Shown here piece by piece: positions 8,013 to 17,221 of a stretch of DNA of 64,000 nt. Source of the stretch: Butyrivibrio sp. XPD2002. GTDB lineage: Bacteria > Bacillota > Clostridia > Lachnospirales > Lachnospiraceae. The translations under genes and the position numbers were made by a program. Every line of letters begins with the position of its first letter. The stretch's first letter is position 1. The notes under the pieces were generated by a model. The model saw only the letters and a list, made by a program, of their open reading frames with translations. It made no database searches and was not told the DNA's origin. The stretch spans positions 86,121 to 150,120 of the forward strand of contig NZ_AUIY01000016.1 in NCBI RefSeq assembly GCF_000423945.1. The letters run 5' to 3'.

Positions 8013-10496
8013 ATGGATAGAGGCAGGCGACATGAGGAAATGCGAAAAAGCATTCAGATAGTAATACTTGTGTGTTACACGCTGTATTCGCTTGGACTTA
8101 TTGTGGTCTCAATAGCAGAAAAATGGGAGTTTTGGGCGATTCCGATTATTGCAATCGGCGCCATTACTTCCTGGAGTCTCTATGTATCCGGACAGTTCGT
8201 CTTCAGGTTCCGGGTCTTCGTTTATGCGGGCTTTATCTCGCTCGCGGTGTTCTTTTATGGATCCCATATCGAACAATTTTATAATTCGGCGCTGATTTTT
8301 GTATTGGCGATGATGCTTTTCTCTCTTACTGAGGAAAAGCCTGTTCTTCGTATATTTTTAATGGCATATCTGATGCTTCTTGGCTATCACCTGATACTGA
8401 TCCTGACCAAGGTTGAATCAGCTGATCAGCTTAATGCAGGAATAGTACTCTTAGACTGCATGGCAATTGCTCTGGCTAACAGAGTTGCCGGATATATCTG
8501 TGAGATGTTTGCTGTGTCCAAGAGCATGGCTGATGAGCTGGAAGAAGAGATGAGTGAGATGAAGCAGAAATCCGAGGACTTCATGGCTAATATCTCTCAC
8601 GAACTGCGTACCCCCATAAACGTAGTTACAGGTCTATCAGGACTTCTCTTAAATAATGAGAAGGAGGAAAAGAAGAAGGCTGACCTTTCAGCAATCCAGG
8701 ATGCTGGTCGCAGACTTTTCAGCAGAATAGAGGATATCCTTGACTACACTGAAATCGATACGGAATCTCTGGTGCTGTCGGAGGATGAGTATCGTATCTC
8801 ATCTCTTGTAAATGATGTTGCGACAGAGTTCAGATTGCAGAGGGAAGGCACGCCTGAAATAGTAATAGATATGGATGCCAACATCCCTGCCCGAATGGTG
8901 GGCGATGCAGCAAGAATAAAGAGAATCATAAGACATCTCATAGTTAATGCCATCAAATTTACTGACGAAAATGGCTGCGTTAATCTTCGTGTATTTGCCC
9001 GTAAGAAGGAATACGGTGCAAATCTTTGCATTGAGGTTACCGATACCGGAATAGGTATGACTGATGAGGAGAGAAAGAGGGTTATCGAAGGCCTTTATCA
9101 GATCGATTCCGGAAGAAGCAGAAGAACTGAGGGAATAGGACTTGGGCTGTCCATCGTAAATGGCTTTGTTAAGAAGATGGGCGGCTTTGTAAGAATAGAG
9201 AGTGAAGTTAAGAAGGGAACTAAGGTTACAGTAACAGTACCTCAGCAGGTAGTTGATGAGAAGCCCAGCGTAGTGGTTGATCATCCTGAAAAGCTTGAGA
9301 TCGCATGCTACTTAAGAAATGACAAGTACAAGAGCCCTGCTGTCAGAGAGTACTACAATATCATGATAATGCATATTCTTAAGGGACTCTCTGTGCCGAT
9401 CCACAGGGTTGTTGAGTTTGATGAGCTTAAGAGACTCTGTGCCAAGAGTCAGATCACGCATGTTATCACAGCTGAGGAGGAGTACCTCGATAACAGGGAT
9501 TACTATGAAAATATCAAGTCGGATGTTTCTGTAATTGTGACAGTTACTCCTGAATTTAAGATTGCAGATAACAGCAATGTAACCTACATCAGGAAGCCTA
9601 TTTTCAGCCATTCTATTGTTAATGCCGTTAACAGGAAAATGGCTGTATGGGAGTTCGATCCCGAGACCAGTGGCAAGAAGCTTGTATTTAAGAACGTTAA
9701 TTCCCTTATCGTAGATGATGAGGAGATGAACCTTATCGTAGCAAAGGGTATCCTCGCCGGCTATGGTATGGAGGCTGACCTTGCCCGCAGCGGAATGGAA
9801 GCTGTGGCTATGTGTGAGAAAAAGAAATATGACGTCATTTTCATGGATCATATGATGCCAGAGGTTGACGGTGTTGAGGCTATGAAGCTCATAAGACAGA
9901 ATGCGGGACAGGATGACCATACTTCCATAATAGCCTTTACTGCCAATGCAGTCAGCGGTGTCAGGGAGATGTTCGTAAAAGAGGGCTTTGATGAATTCCT
10001 TGCTAAGCCCATAGAGCTGTCAGAGCTTGAGAGAGTTCTGAAAAAACTGCTGCCCTCAACCATGTGGGAGTATGTTGCAGTTAAGGAAGAAAAGGAAGAG
10101 GAGCCGACTTTGCCGGGCTTTAGTGGCAATGTCGGTACGGTTATGAACTATGGGCTCCTCAATTTTCAGAATGGCGTGAAGATATGCCGTGGCAGTAACG
10201 AATTCTATATGGAGATGCTGTTTGAGTTTGACAGGGAGGCAGACTCTATCGTAGAGGAGCTGCAAAAACTATATGAGGCAAAGGACTGGGAGAATTACAG
10301 GATCAAGCTTGAAGGACTCAAGCTTTCAACCAGGATAATTGGCGCTAATGACCTTTCCAGAAAAGCAGGCGAGATAGAGAGAGCTGCTGAGGAAAAATGG
10401 GAAGCGTTTGTTGTAGCTAATCACGATGACTTAAAACGTCAGATTGATGCCGTAAGAGCTGATATTATGCGGATTTACGGAGGTAGTGCGTCATGA
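8013..10496 (+). CDS. Membrane hybrid histidine kinase with degenerate Hpt (H replaced by E767)
   Basis: 827 residues. Five or six hydrophobic segments occupy about 10-165. The HisKA box has H196 in SHELRTPINVVTG; the HATPase has DTGIGMT and GIGLGLSIV. A region of about 130 residues without an acceptor aspartate (about 430-550) looks like a pseudo-receiver. A true receiver follows with VDDEEMN and D612 in FMDHMMPEVDG. The C-terminal domain has the Hpt fold signature, but the phosphorylated histidine position reads E767 (KLEGLKLSTRIIGA against VHGLKSSARVIGA in the kinase at 2138), so it cannot be an ordinary phosphotransfer domain. It overlaps the next kinase gene by 4 bp (ATGA). Inference: the two kinases are made together and may form a heteromeric relay. 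Confidence 0.92.
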   Translation: MDRGRRHEEMRKSIQIVILVCYTLYSLGLIVVSIAEKWEFWAIPIIAIGAITSWSLYVSGQFVFRFRVFVYAGFISLAVFFYGSHIEQFYNSALIFVLAMMLFSLTEEKPVLRIFLMAYLMLLGYHLILILTKVESADQLNAGIVLLDCMAIALANRVAGYICEMFAVSKSMADELEEEMSEMKQKSEDFMANISHELRTPINVVTGLSGLLLNNEKEEKKKADLSAIQDAGRRLFSRIEDILDYTEIDTESLVLSEDEYRISSLVNDVATEFRLQREGTPEIVIDMDANIPARMVGDAARIKRIIRHLIVNAIKFTDENGCVNLRVFARKKEYGANLCIEVTDTGIGMTDEERKRVIEGLYQIDSGRSRRTEGIGLGLSIVNGFVKKMGGFVRIESEVKKGTKVTVTVPQQVVDEKPSVVVDHPEKLEIACYLRNDKYKSPAVREYYNIMIMHILKGLSVPIHRVVEFDELKRLCAKSQITHVITAEEEYLDNRDYYENIKSDVSVIVTVTPEFKIADNSNVTYIRKPIFSHSIVNAVNRKMAVWEFDPETSGKKLVFKNVNSLIVDDEEMNLIVAKGILAGYGMEADLARSGMEAVAMCEKKKYDVIFMDHMMPEVDGVEAMKLIRQNAGQDDHTSIIAFTANAVSGVREMFVKEGFDEFLAKPIELSELERVLKKLLPSTMWEYVAVKEEKEEEPTLPGFSGNVGTVMNYGLLNFQNGVKICRGSNEFYMEMLFEFDREADSIVEELQKLYEAKDWENYRIKLEGLKLSTRIIGANDLSRKAGEIERAAEEKWEAFVVANHDDLKRQIDAVRADIMRIYGGSAS

Positions 10497-13177
10497 TCTT
10501 AAAGCGCTTGTTCAAGGCAGCATACGACAGAAATAAAACCCTACAGGAAAAGATGTTTTCAGTCATACCTGTCATAGGGCTTCTTTCCATGTTCCTGCTT
10601 ATCTTCATAGGGGTGATCGTTAAGGATGATATCATCAACATCATGGTCATAGCCTTTTTCCTTGTGTTCTTCACCGTTGTGGTAATGATCACGATCAAAA
10701 AGAGGAAAACCCAGCTTGGAGCCACGATCATAGCGTCGATACTTGTGCTCATCATTCTGCCTACCGCTTTTATTCTTGGTGGCGGCATCTATGGTGGTTC
10801 GCCTATCTGGTTTGTGTTCGGATTTACCTTTATAGGAATGACTGTCGAGGGCGTAAGAAAGTATATCCTTCTTATAATCGGTGCATGCACAACAGCTGTT
10901 TCTTATTATATTGCTTATAAATTCCCACATCTTGTTACACCTCACACCAATGAAGCAGCTCATTTTGATTCACTTACCAGCGTTATCCTGGTCAGCGGCC
11001 TGATGACTGTAATGATCCTTTTTCAAAATCAGATATATAAATCAGAGAACAAGCTGATCGAGCAGCAGAAGAAGGAAATTGAGGAACTCGGCCAGGCGAA
11101 GAGTAAGTTCTTCTCAAGCGTAAGCCATGAAATCAGAACACCTATAGATTCCATCCTCGGCTTCAACGAGATGATATTAAGGAATGCCACTACGGATGAG
11201 ATAGCTGAGTATGCCAGCAATATTAAGAGCTCCAGTAAGATGCTGCTATCACTTATGAACGATGTTCTTGATATGAGTAAGCTTGAATCCGGCAAGATGG
11301 AGATCGTACCTACAGAATACGATATTGCACTTTTACTTTCGGAGACAGTTAATCTCATCTGGGGAGAGGCATCACGAAAAGGACTGGCCTTTTATGTCGA
11401 TATAGATAAAACAATTCCCAAGAAACTTCTTGGTGATGATGTGAGAATCGAGCAGATTCTTATGAACATAATCGGCAATGCCATTAAGTTTACAAACGAA
11501 GGCAGCGTAAAGCTTACGGTTAAGTGGAAGCCCCTAAGCAATAAGCAGATAACTCTTTCTTTCCAGGTAGAAGATACAGGTATGGGAATTAAGAGAGACA
11601 GTATGCCTTATCTTTTCGATGAGTTTAAGAGGGTTAATGTAGAGCAGACCAAGGGAATAAGCGGAACAGGTCTTGGACTTGCCATCGTTAAGCAGCTGAC
11701 GGATGCCATGGGCGGCGAGATTCAGGTGAACAGTATCTACACCAAGGGTTCAACCTTCACTGTTTCTATTCCTCAGGAGGTTGTTAATGAGGAGCCTGTC
11801 GGAGAGCTTGCTCTTGAGACTCTTAAAAAGCGTGAGGCTACGCAGTTCTACAGACAGAGCTTTGAGGCGCCTTCCTGCAGAGTGCTTATTGTTGACGACA
11901 ACGTTATGAACAGAATAGTTACCGCCAAGCTCCTTAAGGATACCAAGATGGTTATCGATCAGGCAGAGAGCGGAATAGAGTGTCTGTCACGATGCGCGGA
12001 TGTTGAATATGACTGTATTTTCATGGACTATGAGATGCCGGAGATGGATGGTATCGAGTGTCTCAGACAGCTTCGTACCCAGGTGGGAGGCATGTGCAGA
12101 GAGACTCCTGTTATCGTTATTACAGCGTACTCTTCATCTGAAGATCAGGCGAAGTACAGGGTTGCCGGCTTTGATGGATTCCTGCTTAAGCCTATATCCG
12201 GTGAGATGCTTGAAAATACACTGCTGAGAGTCCTTCCTGCGGATAAGGTTCGCAGGATATCACCTATGTATATCGATCCTGAGAGCGACAAGCTCATGTC
12301 AGAGAAGGAGAGACTTCCTATCCTGATAACTACTGAGAGTGCCTGCGACATTCCAAAGGAGATGATAGAGAAGCTGAGGATTCCTACTATTCCTCTGTAT
12401 ATCAAGACCAAGTACGGTCTGTTCCTTGATGGTGTTGAGGTAGAGACCGAGGGTATCCTGAAGTACATGAGCGAAGGCGGTGCGGACAATCTGAATGCGG
12501 ATATTCCGTCCGTGCAGGAGTATGAGGACTTCTTTGCTGCGCACCTGTCAGATGCCGAGAACATCATTCACATCAGTATGTCCGGAAAGGCAGGAGGTGC
12601 GTTCCATGTTGCTAAGGAGGCAGCAGCCTCTTTTGATAAGGTAACCGTAATTGATTCCGAGAGCTTATCAAGCGGCATAGGAATACTTGTGCTTCAGGCC
12701 ATAAGGCTGTGTCAGGAGGGTAAAAACGTTCAGGAGTGCATAGCTGAGCTCAACAGGATAAAGAAGCGTATCCATACCAGCTTCCTCATCGATACTCTTG
12801 ATTATCTTATCCGCATGGGAAGAATCAAGAGAAGGACCGGTGGCTTTAGCCGCGTATTCATGTTAAAGCCCGCAATCCTCTTCAGGGATGGACGAGGAAC
12901 CCTTGGAAGGATGATGGTCGGTACGGTTTCAAAGTGCAGGAAGAATTATGTTGAGGATCAGCTCACAAGATTTGCACCGATCGACAGGAAGCTTCTTTTC
13001 ATAACACACACAGACCTATCCATTAATGAGATAGAAGAAATCAAGCGCTGGGTCAGCAACATAATGGTATTCGACGAGATCATCGTCCAGAAGGAATCAG
13101 CCTCCATGGCCGCCATCCACGGAAGCGGTGCATTCGGACTTCTGTACATGCTCCAGGACACCGAAGCGAATAGGTAG
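10493..13177 (+). CDS. Hybrid histidine kinase - receiver - DegV fusion protein
   Basis: 894 residues. Five or six hydrophobic segments (about 20-185) precede a HisKA box with H212 in SHEIRTPIDSILGF, a HATPase (DTGMGI, GTGLGLAIV) and a receiver with D512 in FMDYEMPEMDG. Instead of an Hpt, residues about 607-890 form a full DegV/EDD lipid-binding domain: ILITTESACDIP, VIDSESLSSGIG, LIRMGRIKRRTGG and a C-terminal GSGAFG. DegV proteins (FakB) bind a fatty acid for the FakA kinase. Here the usual head-group ligands are changed: the TSQ threonine is A669 and the SGT loop reads KAGG (A700, G702). The arginine loop is kept. Translation is coupled to the preceding kinase. Two terminators follow. Inference: a lipid or related ligand may be the output target or sensor of the relay. 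Confidence 0.93.
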   Translation: MILKRLFKAAYDRNKTLQEKMFSVIPVIGLLSMFLLIFIGVIVKDDIINIMVIAFFLVFFTVVVMITIKKRKTQLGATIIASILVLIILPTAFILGGGIYGGSPIWFVFGFTFIGMTVEGVRKYILLIIGACTTAVSYYIAYKFPHLVTPHTNEAAHFDSLTSVILVSGLMTVMILFQNQIYKSENKLIEQQKKEIEELGQAKSKFFSSVSHEIRTPIDSILGFNEMILRNATTDEIAEYASNIKSSSKMLLSLMNDVLDMSKLESGKMEIVPTEYDIALLLSETVNLIWGEASRKGLAFYVDIDKTIPKKLLGDDVRIEQILMNIIGNAIKFTNEGSVKLTVKWKPLSNKQITLSFQVEDTGMGIKRDSMPYLFDEFKRVNVEQTKGISGTGLGLAIVKQLTDAMGGEIQVNSIYTKGSTFTVSIPQEVVNEEPVGELALETLKKREATQFYRQSFEAPSCRVLIVDDNVMNRIVTAKLLKDTKMVIDQAESGIECLSRCADVEYDCIFMDYEMPEMDGIECLRQLRTQVGGMCRETPVIVITAYSSSEDQAKYRVAGFDGFLLKPISGEMLENTLLRVLPADKVRRISPMYIDPESDKLMSEKERLPILITTESACDIPKEMIEKLRIPTIPLYIKTKYGLFLDGVEVETEGILKYMSEGGADNLNADIPSVQEYEDFFAAHLSDAENIIHISMSGKAGGAFHVAKEAAASFDKVTVIDSESLSSGIGILVLQAIRLCQEGKNVQECIAELNRIKKRIHTSFLIDTLDYLIRMGRIKRRTGGFSRVFMLKPAILFRDGRGTLGRMMVGTVSKCRKNYVEDQLTRFAPIDRKLLFITHTDLSINEIEEIKRWVSNIMVFDEIIVQKESASMAAIHGSGAFGLLYMLQDTEANR

Positions 13178-13181
13178 GTGG

Positions 13182-13240
13182 AAAACTTTCCACACTGCCT
13201 TGAGGGAACCATACCCATTTTGCAGTGTGGAAAGTTTTTG
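13182..13240 (+). terminator. Rho-independent terminator after the kinase-DegV gene
   Basis: The 17-bp arms 13182-13198 and 13222-13238 are perfectly complementary around a loop of 23 bases, with T-rich sequence at the end of the right arm. It starts 5 bp after the stop codon. Confidence 0.85.
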
Positions 13241-13261
13241 TGAATATTAATAGAAAAAATG

Positions 13262-13303
13262 GGACAAATCGCCGTAGATTGGGCGATTTGTCCTTTATTT
13301 TTT
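13262..13303 (+). terminator. Second tandem terminator
   Basis: The 12-bp arms 13262-13273 and 13282-13293 are perfect complements with an 8-base loop, followed by CTTTATTTTTTTG-like T-rich sequence. Together with the previous hairpin it isolates purE from the kinase operon. It could also act as an attenuator for purE, but no anti-terminator was seen. Confidence 0.8.
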
Positions 13304-13461
13304 TGAGTAAAATTTCGTTAGATAAAAATTTTGAAGTTTTATCAAAAATTGGTTATCTCAGGTTGATAATCACATTAGTGTTGTGGTAGGATTGCGGTGG
13401 CATAGATTTTATTTCATAGGTGACTATGGATTATGTATGTTTCACTATACGGAGGAAAAAT

Positions 13462-13962
13462 ATGGCACAGGTTGGAATTGTAATGGGCTCTGACTCGGAT
13501 ATGCCGGTCATGGCCAAAGCAGCTGGGATACTTGATGAGCTCGGTATTTCTTACGAGATGAACATTATCTCAGCACATCGTGAACCCGAGGAGTTCTTTT
13601 CTTATGCGAAGAGCGCCGAGGACAAAGGTTTCAAAGTCATCATCGCCGGAGCAGGAATGGCAGCACATCTTCCTGGTATGTGCGCCGCTATTTTCCCAAT
13701 GCCTGTTATCGGTATTCCCATGCATACAACTTCATTAGGAGGCAGAGATTCTCTCTATAGCATTGTACAGATGCCTACCGGCATTCCGGTTGCTACTGTT
13801 GCAATAAACGGAGGAGCTAATGCAGGTCTTCTTGCAGCAAAGATTCTTGCTACAAGTGATTCAGAGCTTCTCGCAAAGCTCAAGGATTATTCAAAGGGCC
13901 TGAAGGAAGCAGTCGTTGCAAAGGACGCTCATCTTCAGGAAGTTGGATATAAGAATTATTAA
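13462..13962 (+). CDS. purE: N5-carboxyaminoimidazole ribonucleotide mutase
   Basis: 166 residues. It converts N5-CAIR to CAIR in purine synthesis. MGSDSD (8-13), SAHR with H39, and AGMAAHLPG are the class I PurE signatures. The start at 13462 is chosen over an upstream in-frame ATG (13420) because GGAGG lies 6 bp before it and because the upstream extension has no family similarity. It is the first gene of a purE-purM-purN-purD run. The 158-bp leader after the second terminator has no recognisable purine riboswitch. Confidence 0.97.
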   Translation: MAQVGIVMGSDSDMPVMAKAAGILDELGISYEMNIISAHREPEEFFSYAKSAEDKGFKVIIAGAGMAAHLPGMCAAIFPMPVIGIPMHTTSLGGRDSLYSIVQMPTGIPVATVAINGGANAGLLAAKILATSDSELLAKLKDYSKGLKEAVVAKDAHLQEVGYKNY

Positions 13963-13986
13963 TTTAAGATTTTTATGGAGGAAAAC

Positions 13987-15021
13987 ATGGCAGAGCTTAA
14001 CTACAAAAACGCAGGTGTCGATATCGAAGCGGGCTACAAGTCAGTGGAGATGATTAAGGGATATGTAAAGGAGACCATGAGACCGGAAGTTCTTGGTGGT
14101 CTTGGAGGTTTTTCAGGAGCCTTTTCCCTTGCAAATATTAAGAATATGAAGGATCCGGTTCTTCTTTCCGGAACTGACGGAGTAGGAACCAAGATAAAGC
14201 TTGCTTTCCTTTTGGACAAGCATGACACCATCGGAATTGACGCCGTTGCAATGTGCGTAAATGACGTAATCTGTGCAGGCGGCGAGCCTCTTTTCTTCCT
14301 TGATTACATAGCATGCGGCAAAAACTATCCTGAGAAGATTGCTGCAATAGTTAAGGGTGTAGCTGAGGGCTGTAAGCAGTCTGAATGCGCGCTTATCGGT
14401 GGTGAGACAGCTGAGCATCCCGGCCTTATGCCTGAGGATGAGTACGATGTTGCAGGCTTTGCTGTTGGTGTTGTAGACAGATCAGAGATGATCGACGGAA
14501 GCACCATCAAGGCAGGCGATACACTTATCGGTGTTGCCAGCAGCGGCGTTCACTCAAACGGCTTTTCACTTGTAAGAAAAGTATTTGATATGACAAAAGA
14601 GAGTCTTGAGAAGTACTATGACGAACTTGGATGCACACTTGGAGAAGCACTTCTTGAGCCCACAAGAATATATGTAAAGATGCTTAAGCAGATAAAGAAG
14701 GATGGAATAACAGTTAAGGGCTGCAGCCACATCACAGGCGGCGGTTTTTACGAGAACATCCCGAGAATGCTTCCTGACGGCTGCAAGGCAGTTGTTAAGA
14801 AGGACAGCTACGAAGTTCCTGCAATTTTCAAGCTCATGCAGAAGACAGGTAACCTTGATGAGCACATGATGTTCAACACCTTCAACTGCGGTCTTGGTAT
14901 GGTAATCGCAGTAGATTCTGCAGATGCAGATAAGACACTTAAGGCTATTGAGGCTTCAGGTGAGAAGGCATGGATTGTCGGCTCTGTTGAGGCAGGTGAC
15001 AAGGGAGTAGAGATATGCTAA
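13987..15021 (+). CDS. purM: Phosphoribosylformylglycinamidine cyclo-ligase (AIR synthetase)
   Basis: 344 residues from the chosen start. It closes the imidazole ring to give AIR, the compound carboxylated before the PurE step. YKNAGVDI, the glycine-rich [27 protein letters not shown] and SHITGGGF are typical PurM motifs. An ATG at 13975 is in frame, but its own sequence contains the GGAGG used by the ATG at 13987, so the latter is preferred. Its last seven bases overlap purN. Confidence 0.97.
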   Translation: MAELNYKNAGVDIEAGYKSVEMIKGYVKETMRPEVLGGLGGFSGAFSLANIKNMKDPVLLSGTDGVGTKIKLAFLLDKHDTIGIDAVAMCVNDVICAGGEPLFFLDYIACGKNYPEKIAAIVKGVAEGCKQSECALIGGETAEHPGLMPEDEYDVAGFAVGVVDRSEMIDGSTIKAGDTLIGVASSGVHSNGFSLVRKVFDMTKESLEKYYDELGCTLGEALLEPTRIYVKMLKQIKKDGITVKGCSHITGGGFYENIPRMLPDGCKAVVKKDSYEVPAIFKLMQKTGNLDEHMMFNTFNCGLGMVIAVDSADADKTLKAIEASGEKAWIVGSVEAGDKGVEIC

Positions 15022-15662
15022 ACATTGCAGTCCTTGTTTCAGGAGGCGGAACCAATCTTCAGGCGATAATTGATGCCATTGATAACGGCACAATTACAAA
15101 CACAAAGATAAGCATGGTCTTTAGTAATAACCGCAATGCCTACGCTCTTGAGAGAGCAGCTAAGCACGGGATCAAGACCGAGGTTCTTGTTCCGAAGGAA
15201 TTTGAGAACAGAGCAGCATTTAATGAAGCGTTTTATGATCTTCTTGTAGCAGAGAATCCTGATCTTATTGTTCTTGCAGGATGCCTTGTGGTTATACCCG
15301 AGAAGATAGTTAAGGCCTTCAGCGGCAGAATAATCAATATTCATCCTTCGCTTATTCCGTCCTTTTGCGGAACAGGCTACTACGGACTTGGCGTACATGA
15401 GAAGGCTCTCGAGCGCGGCGTAAGGGTGTCCGGTGCCACAGTTCACTTCGTTGATGAGGGAACTGACACAGGCCCGATTATTTTGCAAAAGCCCGTTATG
15501 ATAAGACCTGATGATACTGCAAAATCACTGCAGCAGCGCATCATGGAGCAGGCTGAGTGGAAGATTCTTCCCAAGGCAATCGACCTTATTGCAAACGGTA
15601 AGGTAAGTATAGAAGATGGAAAAGTTGTAATTGAAGGATATGATCCGGATTTGATGGTATGA
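15015..15662 (+). CDS. purN: Phosphoribosylglycinamide formyltransferase
   Basis: 215 residues. It transfers formyl from 10-formyl-THF to GAR, an earlier purine step. VSGGGTNLQ near the N-terminus binds the ribonucleotide phosphate; [11 protein letters not shown] carries the catalytic asparagine and histidine; [11 protein letters not shown] carries the catalytic aspartate. The gene overlaps purM by 7 bp, so translation is probably coupled. A structured repeat separates it from purD. Confidence 0.96.
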   Translation: MLNIAVLVSGGGTNLQAIIDAIDNGTITNTKISMVFSNNRNAYALERAAKHGIKTEVLVPKEFENRAAFNEAFYDLLVAENPDLIVLAGCLVVIPEKIVKAFSGRIINIHPSLIPSFCGTGYYGLGVHEKALERGVRVSGATVHFVDEGTDTGPIILQKPVMIRPDDTAKSLQQRIMEQAEWKILPKAIDLIANGKVSIEDGKVVIEGYDPDLMV

Positions 15663-15675
15663 TACTCATCTAGAT

Positions 15676-15718
15676 GCCTTCTCCCTGGGGAGAAGGTGCC
15701 CGAAGGGCGGATGAGGGG
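15676..15718 (+). repeat. Two-hairpin intergenic repeat, copy 1 (purN-purD)
   Basis: A hairpin with CTTCTCCC/GGGAGAAG-type arms is followed by a short hairpin with a GAA loop (GCCC-GAA-GGGC) and then GGATGAGGG. The purD ribosome site follows at once. The same layout occurs at 31164-31208 and 31965-32065. Its position inside an operon and before a start codon suggests an RNA-level role. Confidence 0.8.
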
Positions 15719-15730
15719 TAAGGAGCGAAC

Positions 15731-17005
15731 ATGAATGTATTAATAGTTGGTGGAGGCGGCCGTGAGCACGCCATAGCAGAAGCAGTTTCCAGAAGTAAGC
15801 ACCTTGATAAGCTTTACTGCGCACCCGGTAATGCCGGAATAGCAGAGCTTGCTGAGTGTGTTCCGATTTCCCCTATGGAATTTGACAAGCTTGTAAGATT
15901 CGCAAAGAACATGCAGATCGATCTTACAATAGTAGGTATGGATGATCCGCTTGTAGGCGGAATTGTAGATGCTTTTGAGGCTGAGGGCTTGAGAGTATTC
16001 GGACCCAGGAAAAATGCAGCGATCCTTGAAGGAAGTAAGGCATTTTCCAAGGACCTTATGAAAAAGTATGGTATTCCCACAGCAGCTTATGAGACCTTTG
16101 ATGATCCGGAGGAGGCGCTAAAATATCTTGAGACAGCCAAGTTCCCTATCGTTCTCAAGGCTGATGGACTTGCTCTTGGTAAGGGCGTTCTTATCTGCGA
16201 GACTAAGGCAGATGCTGAGGCAGGTGTCCGCGAGATCATGGAGACCAAGAAGTTCGGTGATGCCGGTAACCGCATGGTAATTGAGGAGTTCATGACAGGC
16301 CGAGAGGTTTCAGTTCTTTCATTTGTTGACGGTAAGACAATAAAGCTTATGAGCTCAGCTCAGGACCACAAGAGAGCAGGAGACGGAGATACAGGTCTCA
16401 ACACCGGCGGAATGGGCAACTTTTCACCAAGCCCCTTCTATACAGATGAAGTTGATAAGTTCTGCAAGGAGAATATCTATCAGAAGACAGTTGATGCCAT
16501 GAGATCAGAGGGCAGAGAGTTCAAGGGAGTTATTTTCTTCGGACTTATGCTCACAGAGGACGGCCCCAAGGTACTCGAGTACAACGCCAGATTTGGCGAT
16601 CCCGAGGCACAGGTTGTTCTTCCGAGACTTCAGACCGATATGATCGAGGTTTGCGAGGCTGTTATTGATGGAACTCTGGATCAGGTTGACCTTAAGTTCG
16701 AGGATAAGGCAGCAGTTTGCGTTGTTCTTGCTTCAGAGGGATATCCCGTAAGCTATGAAAAGGGCAAGGAAATTAAGGGACTTGAGAACTTCAAGGACAA
16801 GGATGGTTATTACTGTTTCCATGCCGGAACAAAGTTCGATGAGAACAGCAGGGTAGTCACAAACGGTGGCCGCGTACTTGGCATCACAGCTAAGGGCGAT
16901 ACTCTGGCAGAGGCCAGAAAGAAGGCATACGAAGCTACCGAGTGGGTAACCTTTGATAACAAATATATGCGTCACGATATCGGAAAAGCAATCGAAGAAG
17001 CATAA
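15731..17005 (+). CDS. purD: Phosphoribosylamine-glycine ligase (GAR synthetase)
   Basis: 424 residues. It makes GAR from phosphoribosylamine, glycine and ATP, feeding purN. The N-terminal VGGGGREHA, the ATP-grasp motifs KADGLALGKGV, SSAQDHKRAGDGD and NTGGMG, and EYNARFGDPEAQ are all present, so the domain set is complete. AAGGAG precedes the ATG, directly downstream of repeat copy 1. A strong palindromic terminator follows and ends the purine run; purF, purL, purC, purB and purH are not in this window. Confidence 0.97.
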   Translation: MNVLIVGGGGREHAIAEAVSRSKHLDKLYCAPGNAGIAELAECVPISPMEFDKLVRFAKNMQIDLTIVGMDDPLVGGIVDAFEAEGLRVFGPRKNAAILEGSKAFSKDLMKKYGIPTAAYETFDDPEEALKYLETAKFPIVLKADGLALGKGVLICETKADAEAGVREIMETKKFGDAGNRMVIEEFMTGREVSVLSFVDGKTIKLMSSAQDHKRAGDGDTGLNTGGMGNFSPSPFYTDEVDKFCKENIYQKTVDAMRSEGREFKGVIFFGLMLTEDGPKVLEYNARFGDPEAQVVLPRLQTDMIEVCEAVIDGTLDQVDLKFEDKAAVCVVLASEGYPVSYEKGKEIKGLENFKDKDGYYCFHAGTKFDENSRVVTNGGRVLGITAKGDTLAEARKKAYEATEWVTFDNKYMRHDIGKAIEEA

Positions 17006-17011
17006 TGGTAG

Positions 17012-17041
17012 GGGCAAAAAATAAAATTTTATTTTTTGCCC
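17012..17041. terminator. Palindromic bidirectional terminator after purD
   Basis: A perfect 30-bp palindrome: GGGCAAAAAATAAAA, then its complement ending in TTTTTTGCCC. A- and T-rich flanks make it suitable in both directions. Confidence 0.85.
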
Positions 17042-17083
17042 TTATATTAATTATAAAAAGCTGAAAATATAGTGGTTTTGTGT

Positions 17084-17200
17084 TATACTAACACCAAATG
17101 TTGATAATTTTTTACTTTTTCTTCAAATTCTTGCAAATATTTTAGTCCGAAGAGCCAGAGTAATGTTCAACAGGCAATATTTTGTGTAGTTTTTCTACAC
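17084..17200 (+). promoter_or_regulatory. Possible promoter and leader hairpin of the SH3b gene
   Basis: A -10-like TATACT (17084-17089) lies 17 bp after CTGAAA (17061-17066), a weak -35. In the leader a hairpin GTGTAG/CTACAC (17184-17200) ends about 12 bases before the ribosome site. Both calls rest on pattern only. Confidence 0.35.
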
Positions 17201-17221
17201 TGGTTACTGGAGGTAGAAGGT

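Noticed and set aside
13304..13461. Purine riboswitch before purE
   Set aside because: The three-way-junction core sequences are absent; only two terminator hairpins upstream can be supported.
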